Made by a program: the position numbers and the translations under genes. Shown here one piece after another: positions 56,189 through 64,000 of a stretch of DNA of 64,000 nt; the first letter of the stretch is position 1, and the number at the start of each line of letters is the position of its first letter. The DNA is from Pseudomonas hamedanensis. Its GTDB lineage: Bacteria > Pseudomonadota > Gammaproteobacteria > Pseudomonadales > Pseudomonadaceae. The notes under the pieces are model-generated. The model was not told where the DNA came from and did not search any database. It was given only the letters and a program-made list of their open reading frames with translations. The stretch is taken from positions 4,942,001 through 5,006,000 of the forward strand of contig NZ_CP077091.1 of NCBI RefSeq assembly GCF_014268595.2, in the 5' to 3' direction.

Positions 56189-56244
56189 TGGCGGATTCCC
56201 GCCAACTTGCCGTTTCGCGTCCTGCAATTTGGCGGAAATCCGCC
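56189..56244. promoter_or_regulatory. Two GGCGGA-type palindromes in the dctA/AraC intergenic region
   Basis: TGGCGGATTCCCGCCA (56189-56204) and GGCGGAAATCCGCC (56231-56244) have centres 41 bp apart, on the same helix face. They lie 79 and 120 bp upstream of the dctA -24 box and 59-114 bp before the AraC gene start. Either an enhancer site for the sigma-54 activator or an operator of the AraC gene. The 350-bp gap has no gene. Confidence 0.55.
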
Positions 56245-56302
56245 TTGTTGCAAGCAGCGCCACCCGGCTACCATCCGGCGCCTGAGGAAGGATCTGCCGC
56301 TT

Positions 56303-57301
56303 ATGCGTGAACGCACCATTGCCAGTCATTTCGCCCGTGCCGCCCTCGGTGGCGCACGCCGTCTGGGCTTCGATTATTCGGGCCTGCTGCTGCAACTGGG
56401 CATCAGCCCGGAGCTGCTCGACGAACCGCGCGCGCGCATTGCTCCAGAGCAATTCACCCGGCTGATTCAAGGGCTGTGGCTGGCGCTGGATGACGAGTAC
56501 CTGGGCTTCGGCAACGCGCCAGGCAAGCCCGGCACTTTCGCCATGATGTGCCACGCCTCGATTCATTGCCGCAATCTGGAAAAGGCCCTGCAACGCGGTT
56601 TACTTTTTTATAGCTTATTCCCCGATGCCCCGCGCCTGACCTTGAATCGCGAAGACGAATGGGTGCGTTTGAGCCTCGACGATTCGCCGCTATGGGACCC
56701 GGATCACTTCCTCACCGAGAGCCTGCTGGTGATCTGGCATCGCCTCGGCAGTTGGCTGATCGGCCAGCGGATTCGCCTCGAACAGGCATCCTTCAGCTAC
56801 CCGCGCCCCGACCACGGCGCTGAATACGACCTGCTGTTTCCCTGCCCTATGGTTTTCGGCACCGAACGAAGCAGCCTGCTGTTTCACAGCCGCTACCTGC
56901 CGATGCCGCTGTTGCAGGACGAACGCACGCTCAAACATTTCCTCGAACGCTCCCCCGCCGACCTGCTCTCACGCCCGGACGACGGCGACAGCCTCAGCAG
57001 CCGCCTGCGCCGCTTGCTCAGCCGCGACGCAGCGCGCTGGCCGGATCTGGAAGCGGTCGCGGCGGATCTGCACATCAGCCCGCAAACGTTGCGGCGGCAC
57101 CTGCGTGAGGAGGCTACGAGTTTTCAGGAGCTAAAGGATCAGCTGCGGCGGGATATCGCCATCTATCATCTGGGGCGCGCGGAGCTGTCGTTGCAGCAGA
57201 TTGCCGAGCAGCTAGGGTTCTCCGAGCCATCGGCGTTTCATCGGGCGTTCAAGAAGTGGACGGGGCTGACGCCGGGGGCTTATCGGGCGCAGGAGCAATG
57301 A
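56303..57301 (+). CDS. AraC-family transcriptional regulator
   Basis: A 332-residue regulator. The N-terminal 220 residues are the PF12625-type arabinose-binding-like domain (FARAALGGARRLGFDYSGLL, QFTRLIQGLWLALDDEYLGF), and the C-terminal two-helix AraC DNA-binding domain contains LHISPQTLRRHLREE and QQIAEQLGFSEPSAFHRAFK, each shown in part. Start at MRERTIASHF with GAGGAAGGA 10 nt upstream. Divergent from dctA; the target is unknown. Confidence 0.9.
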   Translation: MRERTIASHFARAALGGARRLGFDYSGLLLQLGISPELLDEPRARIAPEQFTRLIQGLWLALDDEYLGFGNAPGKPGTFAMMCHASIHCRNLEKALQRGLLFYSLFPDAPRLTLNREDEWVRLSLDDSPLWDPDHFLTESLLVIWHRLGSWLIGQRIRLEQASFSYPRPDHGAEYDLLFPCPMVFGTERSSLLFHSRYLPMPLLQDERTLKHFLERSPADLLSRPDDGDSLSSRLRRLLSRDAARWPDLEAVAADLHISPQTLRRHLREEATSFQELKDQLRRDIAIYHLGRAELSLQQIAEQLGFSEPSAFHRAFKKWTGLTPGAYRAQEQ

Positions 57302-57333
57302 GGCAGCCTCGAATCTTGCATTGAAGCGCCCGG

Positions 57334-57406
57334 CGCTATCGCGAGCAGGCTCACTCCTACAAGGGTACGCATTCCAAATGTAGGAGTGAGCCTGCTCGCG
57401 ATAGCG
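57334..57406. repeat. REP pair, back to back
   Basis: CGCTATCGCGAGCAGGCTC and its complement, with linker ACGCATTCCAAATG. Between AraC and phoQ 3' ends. Confidence 0.92.
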
Positions 57407-57422
57407 TCATAAAGGGCACCAC

Positions 57423-58769
57423 CTAAACCGCAGGAAAATGAATCCTGAACGCCGCCCCGCCCATCGGCGAATCGCCCAGGGCCAGCCGGGCGTTGTAGCT
57501 TTCGATGATGTCCTTGACCACCGCCAGCCCGATGCCCTGCCCCGGATGCTGCGCATCCAGGCGTTCGCCGCGTTCGAGTATCCGTGCGCGTTGATCGAGT
57601 GGCACACCCGGCCCGTCGTCTTCTACGCACAACTCGACCCCGGCGAGCGACTCGCGCACGCTGACGCGCACTTCGCCCAGGCACAGGCGATAGGCGTTTT
57701 CCAGCAGGTTGCCGAGCATCTCCAGCAAGGCACCCTGTTCGATCGGCACATAGCAATGCTCCGGCAGATCAAACGTGACACGTACGTGTTTGTCGCGGTA
57801 GACCTTGTCCAGCGTGTCACAAAGGCTTTTGAGCACCGGTTGCAGACGCACCTGATGGCGCACCAGGCCGCTTTTACGCAGGCTGGCCCGTTGCAGTTGG
57901 TAGCTGATCTGCTGGCTCATGCGCTCGATCTGGCTTTGCAGCACCCAGGCCTGATCGCGCTCTTGAGGCCGCTGCGCCATGTCTTCGCTGACGCCTTGCA
58001 ACACCGCCAGTGGCGTTTTCAGACTGTGAGCAAGGTCATCGAGCGAATCGCGGTAACGGCTGCGCTGCTGACGCTCGCTGAGCAGCAAGCGGTTGAGCGA
58101 ACCGGTCAGGCGCAGCAGTTCACGCGGGTGTTTTTCAGTCAGGCTTTCGCGGGTTCCACCTTCGATTTCGTCGAGTTCCTGGCTGAGTCGGCGCAAGGCC
58201 TTGAGGCCCCAGGTCAGGCCGATCCACAACAACGCGAGCAGCACCAGCAACGCCGCGCCGAAGCCCAGATAAAGGTTTTCACGCAGGCCTTCGAGGGTGG
58301 TTTCGTATTCGCGCACCGGTTGCAGCGCGACAATGCTGAACGCCGCGCTCTTGCCGCCGAGCAGTTTGACTTCGACGTCGTAGACAAAGAATTCCTGGCC
58401 GTTGCTTTCGCGAATCCGCGCGAACTCGTTGCCGAGACCGTCATAGCGCGGCTTGTAGTTGATCTGCTCTTCCTGGGTGGCTTTCGACCGCCACACCAAT
58501 TTGCCGTCGCGGTCGTAGATATAGCCGAGCAGGCGAAAATCGGTGAGGTTGAAGCGCTCATCGGGCAATTGTGAAGGCATCACCAACCGACCGTTTTCCA
58601 CGCGCGCGGCCGAGATCAGCGTAGTGACATCAGAGGCCAGACGCTGCTCGATGGAATCCTGCAAGGCCAGACTGAATGCGCCCTGCATCGCCGGGAGCAA
58701 GGCGAGCATGAACAACACCGCCAACATGGTGGCGGCGAGCATCAAACGAACGCGAAGGGAACGAATCAA
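57423..58769 (-). CDS. phoQ: Sensor histidine kinase PhoQ
   Basis: A 448-residue kinase sensing low Mg2+ or cationic peptides. TM1 residues about 10-33, an acidic periplasmic domain, TM2 about 170-190, phosphoacceptor in DDLAHSLKTPLAVLQG, NLLENAYRLC and GQGIGLAVVKD. The start is TTG, overlapping the phoP stop (TTGA). The N-terminus MIRSLRVRLMLAAT matches P. aeruginosa PhoQ; an ATG nine codons in is the alternative. Third gene of oprH-phoP-phoQ. Confidence 0.93.
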   Translation of the reverse strand: MIRSLRVRLMLAATMLAVLFMLALLPAMQGAFSLALQDSIEQRLASDVTTLISAARVENGRLVMPSQLPDERFNLTDFRLLGYIYDRDGKLVWRSKATQEEQINYKPRYDGLGNEFARIRESNGQEFFVYDVEVKLLGGKSAAFSIVALQPVREYETTLEGLRENLYLGFGAALLVLLALLWIGLTWGLKALRRLSQELDEIEGGTRESLTEKHPRELLRLTGSLNRLLLSERQQRSRYRDSLDDLAHSLKTPLAVLQGVSEDMAQRPQERDQAWVLQSQIERMSQQISYQLQRASLRKSGLVRHQVRLQPVLKSLCDTLDKVYRDKHVRVTFDLPEHCYVPIEQGALLEMLGNLLENAYRLCLGEVRVSVRESLAGVELCVEDDGPGVPLDQRARILERGERLDAQHPGQGIGLAVVKDIIESYNARLALGDSPMGGAAFRIHFPAV

Positions 58770-59443
58770 GTGCAGCGCTCGTTGAACAGATAGCCGAGAC
58801 CGCGCACGGTGTCGATCGGTTTGAACCCCGCCGGGGCTTCAAGCTTGCGGCGCAGACGGCCGACCAGCACTTCGATCACGTTCGGATCACGCTCGTCGTC
58901 ATCCGGGTAGAGCTGCTCCATCAAGCGATCCTTGGGCACCACTTGCTGGTGGTGACGCATCAGGTATTCGAGGATGCGGTATTCGTAGGCGGTCAGCGCC
59001 AGCGGTTGTTCATCGAGGCTCGCCTGTTTGCGATTGAGGTCCAGCAGCAACGGCCCGGCAACAATGGTCGACTGAGTGAAACCGCTGGAGCGGCGCAGCA
59101 GCGCATTGAGGCGTGCGTCGAGTTCTTCGAACTGGAACGGCTTGACCACGTAATCGTCGGCGCCGGCGGCGAGGCCTTCGACCTTGTCCTGCCAGTTGCC
59201 GCGCGCGGTGAGGATCAGGATCGGAAAAATCTTGCCGCCCGAACGCAACTGCCGGATCAGGTCGAGGCCGCCCATGCCCGGCAGGCCGAGGTCGATCACC
59301 GCCAGATCGAAGTTGAACTGTCCGGTCTGGTACAGCGCTTCTTCGGCATTGGCCACGGATTCGACCACGTGACCGCTCTCCGTGAGGCGGGTTTGCAGGT
59401 GATGGCGCAACAGCGCTTCATCTTCGACGACCAACAGTTTCAT
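58766..59443 (-). CDS. phoP: Response regulator PhoP
   Basis: A 225-residue OmpR-family regulator with D51 (LAVIDLGLPG), K in DDYVVKPF, and a winged helix with VEVLVGRLRRKLE and TVRGLGYLF. It binds direct repeats such as those upstream of oprH. Coupled to phoQ by a 4-bp overlap. A REPIN of about 90 bp lies between phoP and oprH, unlike the short gap in P. aeruginosa. Confidence 0.95.
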   Translation of the reverse strand: MKLLVVEDEALLRHHLQTRLTESGHVVESVANAEEALYQTGQFNFDLAVIDLGLPGMGGLDLIRQLRSGGKIFPILILTARGNWQDKVEGLAAGADDYVVKPFQFEELDARLNALLRRSSGFTQSTIVAGPLLLDLNRKQASLDEQPLALTAYEYRILEYLMRHHQQVVPKDRLMEQLYPDDDERDPNVIEVLVGRLRRKLEAPAGFKPIDTVRGLGYLFNERCT

Positions 59444-59480
59444 GCCTTTCTCCCCATCGCTTGAACTCTACATACACAAC

Positions 59481-59571
59481 CTGTGGGAGCGAGCTTGCTC
59501 GCGAATACGTCTGTTCAGTCAACGATGTGTTGAATGAACCATTGCCTTCGCGAGCAAGCTCGCTCCCACAC
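59481..59571. repeat. REPIN inside the oprH-phoPQ operon
   Basis: TGTGGGAGCGAGCTTGCTCGCGA and its complement (face to face) lie in the 142-bp gap between the oprH stop and the phoP start. Confidence 0.93.
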
Positions 59572-59585
59572 AGGCCAGGCGAAAC

Positions 59586-60191
59586 TTAGAAATAGTAGTT
59601 GGCCGACAGGTACGTCTGGGCGCTGCTGGTCAAGTCCAGCGAGCCTTGCTTGCTGCCGCCGCGCTCACTCATCTCGGTGCTGGCGTTGCTGCGCAGGTAA
59701 CGGTAACCGAGTTCCACCGAGGTGTTTTGCGAGACTTGCTGCAACACACCGAACTGCCCACCCACTGCATAACCGATGTCGCTGTCACGGCTGAAGCCTG
59801 GCGACTCCTGGGTCAGTTTGGTCAGGCCCGCCGTGGCGCCGCCGAACAGTTTGGTGCTACCGCCCACCGGGTAGAACAGATCGTAGCTGCCCAGGAGGTT
59901 TTCCTGGCGCAGTTTAACGCCATTGTGCGAACCGGATACGTTGTCGTAGGTGGCGTAGTAGCGACCCTGACTGTTCTGCTGACCGAGGCGCACGCCGTAG
60001 GTGTTGTTGCCGTCGATGGCCCCGGTGGCGTTGGGGTGGTCGAGGTTGTCATTCAAAGCGTGGGACTTTTTGATCTTGTCGCTGGTCTGGCCGAAGCTCA
60101 GGCCGGCGAAGTTCGAAGTGGTGTCGGCGTGGGCCGCGATGCTGGCGCTCATTACGGTCAAAGCCAGCAGCAGTTTGTTTAAACGAGTCAT
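59586..60191 (-). CDS. oprH: Outer-membrane protein OprH
   Basis: A 201-residue beta-barrel protein. Signal peptide cleaved after AAHA (residue 22). Alternating segments and the aromatic terminus SANYYF fit an eight-stranded barrel. OprH binds LPS and stabilises the outer membrane at low Mg2+, and is co-transcribed with phoPQ. AGAGGAA upstream supports the start at 60191. Four 11-bp-spaced PhoP half-sites precede it. Confidence 0.94.
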   Translation of the reverse strand: MTRLNKLLLALTVMSASIAAHADTTSNFAGLSFGQTSDKIKKSHALNDNLDHPNATGAIDGNNTYGVRLGQQNSQGRYYATYDNVSGSHNGVKLRQENLLGSYDLFYPVGGSTKLFGGATAGLTKLTQESPGFSRDSDIGYAVGGQFGVLQQVSQNTSVELGYRYLRSNASTEMSERGGSKQGSLDLTSSAQTYLSANYYF

Positions 60192-60248
60192 GGGTATTTC
60201 CTCTTTCACAGTGCTGTTTGGGTATGGCGCAAGGTTACTGACCCACCC

Positions 60249-60288
60249 CTGTACCGCCCCTGAACCGTCTCTGAACCCAAGCTGAACC
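60249..60288 (-). promoter_or_regulatory. PhoP-box array upstream of oprH
   Basis: On the minus strand the heptamer GGTTCAG occurs three times (60288-60282, 60277-60271, 60266-60260) and as GGTACAG (60255-60249), each exactly 11 bp apart. Direct GTTCAG repeats 11 bp apart are the established PhoP box, so this is probably two tandem boxes. Confidence 0.9.
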
Positions 60289-60334
60289 AGATCGTCTAGG
60301 CTGTTCTGACCACTTACATCAAGGAGACCCGACC

Positions 60335-61126
60335 ATGCGCCTGTTCCTCGCCCTCACCTTGCTGGCCGTCAGCAGCCTGACCCAGGCTGCGATCAAGACC
60401 GCAGAAATCCCCTATCAAAGCGCCGACGGTACAAAACTGATCGGCTACTACGCCTATGACGACGCGATCAAAGGCCCACGCCCTGGCGTCGTTGTGGTCC
60501 ACGAATGGTGGGGGCTGAATGACTATGCGAAGCGTCGCGCACGGGATTTGGCTGAACTCGGCTACAGCGCGCTGGCTATCGACATGTATGGCGGAGGCAA
60601 GAACACCGAGCACCCGAAAGACGCGATGGCCTTCATGCAAGCGGCGACCAAGGACGCCGATGCAGCCAGCAAACGTTTTGCCGCTGGGCTGGACCTTCTG
60701 AAAAAACAGCCGCAAACCGACGTCAACAAACTCGCTGCCATCGGTTATTGCTTCGGTGGCGCCGTGGTGTTGAATGCGGCGCGTCAGGGCGTGCCACTGG
60801 CGGGTGTGGTGAGTTTCCATGGCGCGCTGGCGACCAAGACCCCGGCAACCCCGGGCAGCGTGAAAACGAAGATCCTGGTCGAGCATGGCGCGCTGGACAG
60901 CATGGTCACTCAGGACAATGTCACCGCGTTCAAGGCGGAAATGGACAAGGCCGGGGCGGACTATAAGTTCGTCAGTCTCGAGGGTGCCAAGCATGGCTTC
61001 AGCAATCCGGACGCCGACCGTTTGAGCCATGGCGAGCATGGTGGGCCGGACATTGGTTACAACAAGGCGGCGGATGAAAAATCCTGGGCGGATATGCAGG
61101 CATTCTTGAAGAAGATTTTCGGTTAA
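60335..61126 (+). CDS. Dienelactone hydrolase family, periplasmic
   Basis: A 263-residue alpha/beta-hydrolase. An 18-residue signal peptide (ends TQA) exports it. The nucleophile is C139 in GYCFGGAV, and a late histidine is in KHGFSNPDA; an aspartate precedes it. Typical dienelactone hydrolases are cytoplasmic; exported members are of unknown substrate. It is divergent from oprH, so it may share PhoP control. Confidence 0.9.
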   Translation: MRLFLALTLLAVSSLTQAAIKTAEIPYQSADGTKLIGYYAYDDAIKGPRPGVVVVHEWWGLNDYAKRRARDLAELGYSALAIDMYGGGKNTEHPKDAMAFMQAATKDADAASKRFAAGLDLLKKQPQTDVNKLAAIGYCFGGAVVLNAARQGVPLAGVVSFHGALATKTPATPGSVKTKILVEHGALDSMVTQDNVTAFKAEMDKAGADYKFVSLEGAKHGFSNPDADRLSHGEHGGPDIGYNKAADEKSWADMQAFLKKIFG

Positions 61127-61147
61127 TCAGAGACACCGCGGCGCGGC

Positions 61148-61212
61148 GATCGCGAGCAGGCTCACTCCTACAGGGGAATGCATTTCAAATGTAGGAGTGA
61201 GCCTGCTCGCGA
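61148..61212. repeat. REP pair, back to back
   Basis: GATCGCGAGCAGGCTCACTCC and its complement with linker ATGCATTTCAAATG. Confidence 0.92.
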
Positions 61213-61266
61213 AAAGCTTCACCGCGATTCTCGACCTTGCCCCGACTAACCGGCAAAATGCCCGCC

Positions 61267-61992
61267 ATGAATCTCACCCCCGCCCTGCCCGCCTGCTGCA
61301 CCGCGCTCGACAGTCGTTGGCCATTGCCAACGGTGTTGCCTGGCACCGTACTGCTCAGCACCCGGTTTGATCCGGCGCGACTGCTCGCCGATGACTTTCA
61401 GCGCAGCGCCGTCGTCGCGCCGCCAAGCATTCAGCGCTCGGTAGCCAAGCGTCAGGCCGAATTCCTTGCCGGACGGATCTGCGCCCGCGCCGCGCTGGCG
61501 CAACTCGACGGCACGGACACGATCCCGGCCATTGGCGAAGACCGCGCCCCGGTCTGGCCGGCGCACATCTGCGGCTCGATTACTCACAGCACCGGTCACG
61601 CCGCCGCGATCGTTGCCAACAAGCAAGACTGGCGCGGCTTGGGCATGGATCTGGAAAATCTGCTGAGCCACGAGCGCGCCGAGCGTCTGGCCGGGGAAAT
61701 CCTCACGCCGACGGAGATCCAGCGCATGGCGGCCGGGTCGCAGGATCATCTGGCGTTACTGGTGACCCTGACGTTTTCGGTCAAGGAAAGCCTGTTCAAG
61801 GCGCTGTACCCGATCGTGCAGCAGCGCTTTTATTTCGAGCATGCCGAAGTGTTGGAGTGGACGGCGGCGGGTCAGGTCAGGCTGCGGTTGTTGACCGATC
61901 TGTCTTCCGAGTGGCGCAACGGTACTGAGCTGGAGGCACAGTTTTCGGTTGGGGATGGGCAGTTGTTGAGTCTGGTCAGCATTGCTGCCTGA
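61267..61992 (+). CDS. pcpS: Phosphopantetheinyl transferase PcpS
   Basis: A 241-residue Sfp-type enzyme that activates carrier proteins of fatty-acid and siderophore synthesis with 4'-phosphopantetheine. GMDLE and SVKESLFKALYP hold the Mg2+ ligands and catalytic residues. The length and the sequence KRQAEFLAGR match P. aeruginosa PcpS, the only such enzyme in that species. Start at ATG 61267; no clear operon partner. Confidence 0.93.
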   Translation: MNLTPALPACCTALDSRWPLPTVLPGTVLLSTRFDPARLLADDFQRSAVVAPPSIQRSVAKRQAEFLAGRICARAALAQLDGTDTIPAIGEDRAPVWPAHICGSITHSTGHAAAIVANKQDWRGLGMDLENLLSHERAERLAGEILTPTEIQRMAAGSQDHLALLVTLTFSVKESLFKALYPIVQQRFYFEHAEVLEWTAAGQVRLRLLTDLSSEWRNGTELEAQFSVGDGQLLSLVSIAA

Positions 61993-62011
61993 GGATTTGC
62001 GTTGCCTGCCA

Positions 62012-62091
62012 TGGCCCCTTCGCGAGCAGGCTCACTCCTACAGGGGAAACGCATTCCAAATGTAGGAGTGAGCCTGCTCGCGATGGGGCCA
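62012..62091. repeat. REP pair, back to back
   Basis: TGGCCCCTTCGCGAGCAGG and CGCGATGGGGCCA ends, with linker ACGCATTCCAAATG. Between pcpS and the kinase 3' end. Confidence 0.92.
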
Positions 62092-62109
62092 GCCCTGCCA
62101 CCACACAAT

Positions 62110-63720
62110 TTACCGGCGCTCCTGATTCCTCGGCCAGCTCAAACTGAAACAAGCCCCACCCAGACTCTTGCTCTTGCCGATGATCGCCCGGCCGTCATGC
62201 CAGTGAATGATCCGCCGCACAATCGACAGCCCCAGGCCATGGCCACCCGACGCTCGCGTACGACTATCGTCCAGACGCAGGAACGGCGTGAAAATCCGCT
62301 CCCAGGCCACTTCCGGCACGCCCGGCCCGTCATCCTCGACGTCAACGCGGCAACGCAACTGCCCGACCTGATAGCTCACCGTGACCTTCGATTGCGCATG
62401 GCGCATGGCGTTGCTCACCAGATTCTGCAGCGCCCGGTGCAGGTAACGCGGTTCGGCTTCGACCCAGGCGTCGTCGTTATCGGCAGAAGACAGGCACAAC
62501 CCGCGCTGCACGGTGACTTCGGCGCGCAGCGGCGCCAGCTCTTCGATCACTTGATTGACCAGTGCATCAAGGTCGATGCGCTGGAACGTCAGGGCCGGCG
62601 AACCCTGCTCCAGCCGGGCGTAAGTGAGCATTTCGTCGACCAGCTTGTCGAGATCCTCGATATCGTGGTCCATGCCTTCACGGTACTTTTCCAGCGCTTG
62701 CGGGGTGGTCGCCGAGCCGATCATTTCCAGACCAAAACGCAGCCGCGCCACCGGCGTGCGCAATTCGTGGGACACCGCGCGCACCAGTTCACGCTGGATC
62801 GCCAGTAACTGCTGCAAGTGCTCGGCCATGCCATTGAAGGCCGACGCCAGACGCCCCACCGAGTCGGCTCCGCGCGCCGGCACGCGGGTTTCCAGGCTGC
62901 CCTTGGCGATGCGCGTGGCCGCTGCTTCCAGCCCACGCAAACGCCGCTCCAGTTGCCGCACCAGCAAATAAACGATGAGCCCGATCAGGGTCAGGCCGAG
63001 GGCGGCAATCAGCACCAGCCATTCCGGTGGATAGGGATTCATCTGATACAGCGGGCCGATTTCCAGCACCCACGGCGTGCCGACCATGCCGGCAAACACG
63101 CGGATCGAATCGCCGCCCTTGCCCAACGCCATCACCGTATCGCCCTCGGACACGCGGCGACTCTGGTCTTCGTCCATGTCGGCATCATTCGCCGTGACCA
63201 GACGCAAGTCGAAGCCGAAGCCCTTTTCTTTCTTTATTTGCGCCAGACGTTTCGGCTGATCAGCGACCGGCACGCGCACCAATTCATCGGCCAGCAGATA
63301 AATCGTCGCCCGGGCCAGTTGCTCGCTGATTTGCTGCACCTCGCCCACCAGCATCATCTGTTCCTGTTCGCTCACCAGCCGATAGACCTTCGCCGCGTGC
63401 GGACCGGTCTGCTCGACCAGCGCCTGACCGCGCAGCACACGGGTGCGCTGGGTCATATCGAGGTCGGTTTCGGCGAACTTTTTCAGCGTCAGCGGAATGC
63501 CGAGCAAGCGCTCCCACACCAGCAGCGCACGATGGCGCTCGGTCTGGTTCATTGGTTGCAGGTTGTCTGCCATCAGCGAGAACGTGCCATGCGCGAGACG
63601 CTCGCGGTATTGCTCGCTGCGCACCTGATTGAGCAGGTGCAGCGCCAGTACGCCGAGCACCGCCACGAGGATCAGTGCGGCGCACATGCCACCGTAGATG
63701 CGCAGGAAGATCGAGTTCAC
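62110..63720 (-). CDS. RstB-like sensor histidine kinase
   Basis: A 536-residue kinase. TM1 about residues 8-30, a long periplasmic domain of about 200 residues, TM2 about 232-252, HAMP, the histidine in AVSHELRTPVARLRFG, NLVSNAMRHA and HGLGLSIVRRI. The start is GTG, overlapping the regulator stop (GTGA). Architecture is of the RstB type; ligand unknown. Confidence 0.88.
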   Translation of the reverse strand: MNSIFLRIYGGMCAALILVAVLGVLALHLLNQVRSEQYRERLAHGTFSLMADNLQPMNQTERHRALLVWERLLGIPLTLKKFAETDLDMTQRTRVLRGQALVEQTGPHAAKVYRLVSEQEQMMLVGEVQQISEQLARATIYLLADELVRVPVADQPKRLAQIKKEKGFGFDLRLVTANDADMDEDQSRRVSEGDTVMALGKGGDSIRVFAGMVGTPWVLEIGPLYQMNPYPPEWLVLIAALGLTLIGLIVYLLVRQLERRLRGLEAAATRIAKGSLETRVPARGADSVGRLASAFNGMAEHLQQLLAIQRELVRAVSHELRTPVARLRFGLEMIGSATTPQALEKYREGMDHDIEDLDKLVDEMLTYARLEQGSPALTFQRIDLDALVNQVIEELAPLRAEVTVQRGLCLSSADNDDAWVEAEPRYLHRALQNLVSNAMRHAQSKVTVSYQVGQLRCRVDVEDDGPGVPEVAWERIFTPFLRLDDSRTRASGGHGLGLSIVRRIIHWHDGRAIIGKSKSLGGACFSLSWPRNQERR

Positions 63721-64000
63721 AGGGCCAGGTCTGCGCAGGCTTCCGGGACGAACAGATAGCCCTTGCTGCGGATGGTCTTGATCAGGCGCGGATGGTCGGG
63801 GTCATCGCCGATTTTCGGACGGATGCGCGAAATGCGTACATCGATCGAGCGGTCCTGGCCGTCATAGCCGATGCCGCGCAATGCGGTGAAGATTTCTTCG
63901 CGGGACAGAATGCGCCCGGCATTGGACACCAGTAGCCAGAGCAGGTCGAACTCGGCACTGGTCAGCTCGATGCCGTTGTCGCTCAGCCAGGCTTCGCGCA
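63717..64000 (-). CDS. RstA-like response regulator, 3' part only
   Basis: Only the C-terminal 94 codons lie in the window: a winged-helix DNA-binding domain with LTSAEFDLLWLL, RDGYDGQDRSIDVRISR-like recognition (DRSIDVRISRIRPKIG) and TIRSKGYLF. It precedes its kinase with a 4-bp overlap. The receiver domain and start are beyond the right edge. Confidence 0.88.
   Translation of the reverse strand, partial: REAWLSDNGIELTSAEFDLLWLLVSNAGRILSREEIFTALRGIGYDGQDRSIDVRISRIRPKIGDDPDHPRLIKTIRSKGYLFVPEACADLAL

Overview
The window is a stretch of a Pseudomonas chromosome, most likely from the P. fluorescens group. This rests on high GC, dense coding, Pseudomonas-type proteins throughout (GacS, OprH-PhoPQ, PcpS, FabAB, PirRS-like regulators) and many P. 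fluorescens-type REP hairpins with the core sequence GAGCCTGCTCGCGA or a close variant. Species assignment is inference. Genes were called from the translated reading frames and the identifications come from motifs and remembered family and synteny knowledge; no database was searched.

Layout. 1-2.1 kb: the 3' end of a pyruvate-dehydrogenase E1-type gene, then a duplicated tRNA-Glu/tRNA-Gly cluster with its own promoter and terminator. 2.4-16.4 kb: a membrane-anchored hypothetical protein, an HBM-type chemoreceptor, a MocR regulator, an SDR and a CurA-like reductase, pyrF, an orphan two-component pair, a PerM-type permease, a DUF4892 protein and two coupled hydrolases. Two large composite repeat blocks (3.2-3.9 kb and 12.5-13.5 kb) lie here. 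17.4-20.4 kb: an RHS/TccC-like toxin gene standing alone. 20.4-24.6 kb: thioesterase, acyl-CoA ligase, sixA, DUF4389 and gpsA. 24.8-31.8 kb: an operon of TonB receptor, periplasmic binding protein and hybrid kinase, followed by fabAB. 32-38.6 kb: DUF2058, mazG, relA, rlmD and cysM. 38.7-46.5 kb: a DUF1016 nuclease-like gene, a PirSR-like pair, gacS and ldhA. 46.6-54.4 kb: small stress and housekeeping genes including arsC-wrbA, ttcA, an SprT-like gene and a CoA-transferase. 54.6-64 kb: dctA with a sigma-54 promoter, an AraC regulator, oprH-phoP-phoQ, a dienelactone hydrolase, pcpS and an RstAB-like pair running off the right edge.

Functional themes. Signal transduction is dense: six kinase genes (two of them hybrid) and four response regulators. 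GacS and a likely orthologue of the RetS/HptB-pathway kinase PA1611 are both present. The second of these is co-transcribed with a TonB receptor and a binding protein, suggesting that ligand capture feeds into Gac/Rsm-type signalling. (p)ppGpp synthesis (relA), acyl-chain synthesis (fabAB, gpsA, pcpS) and envelope-stress control (phoPQ) are also here.

The most novel-looking signal is a roughly 350-400-bp intergenic repeat present twice. Each copy abuts the stop codon of a minus-strand gene, and each follows a 142-bp-period REP array. The two copies contain hairpins whose arms differ in sequence but keep base pairing, which indicates conserved secondary structure.
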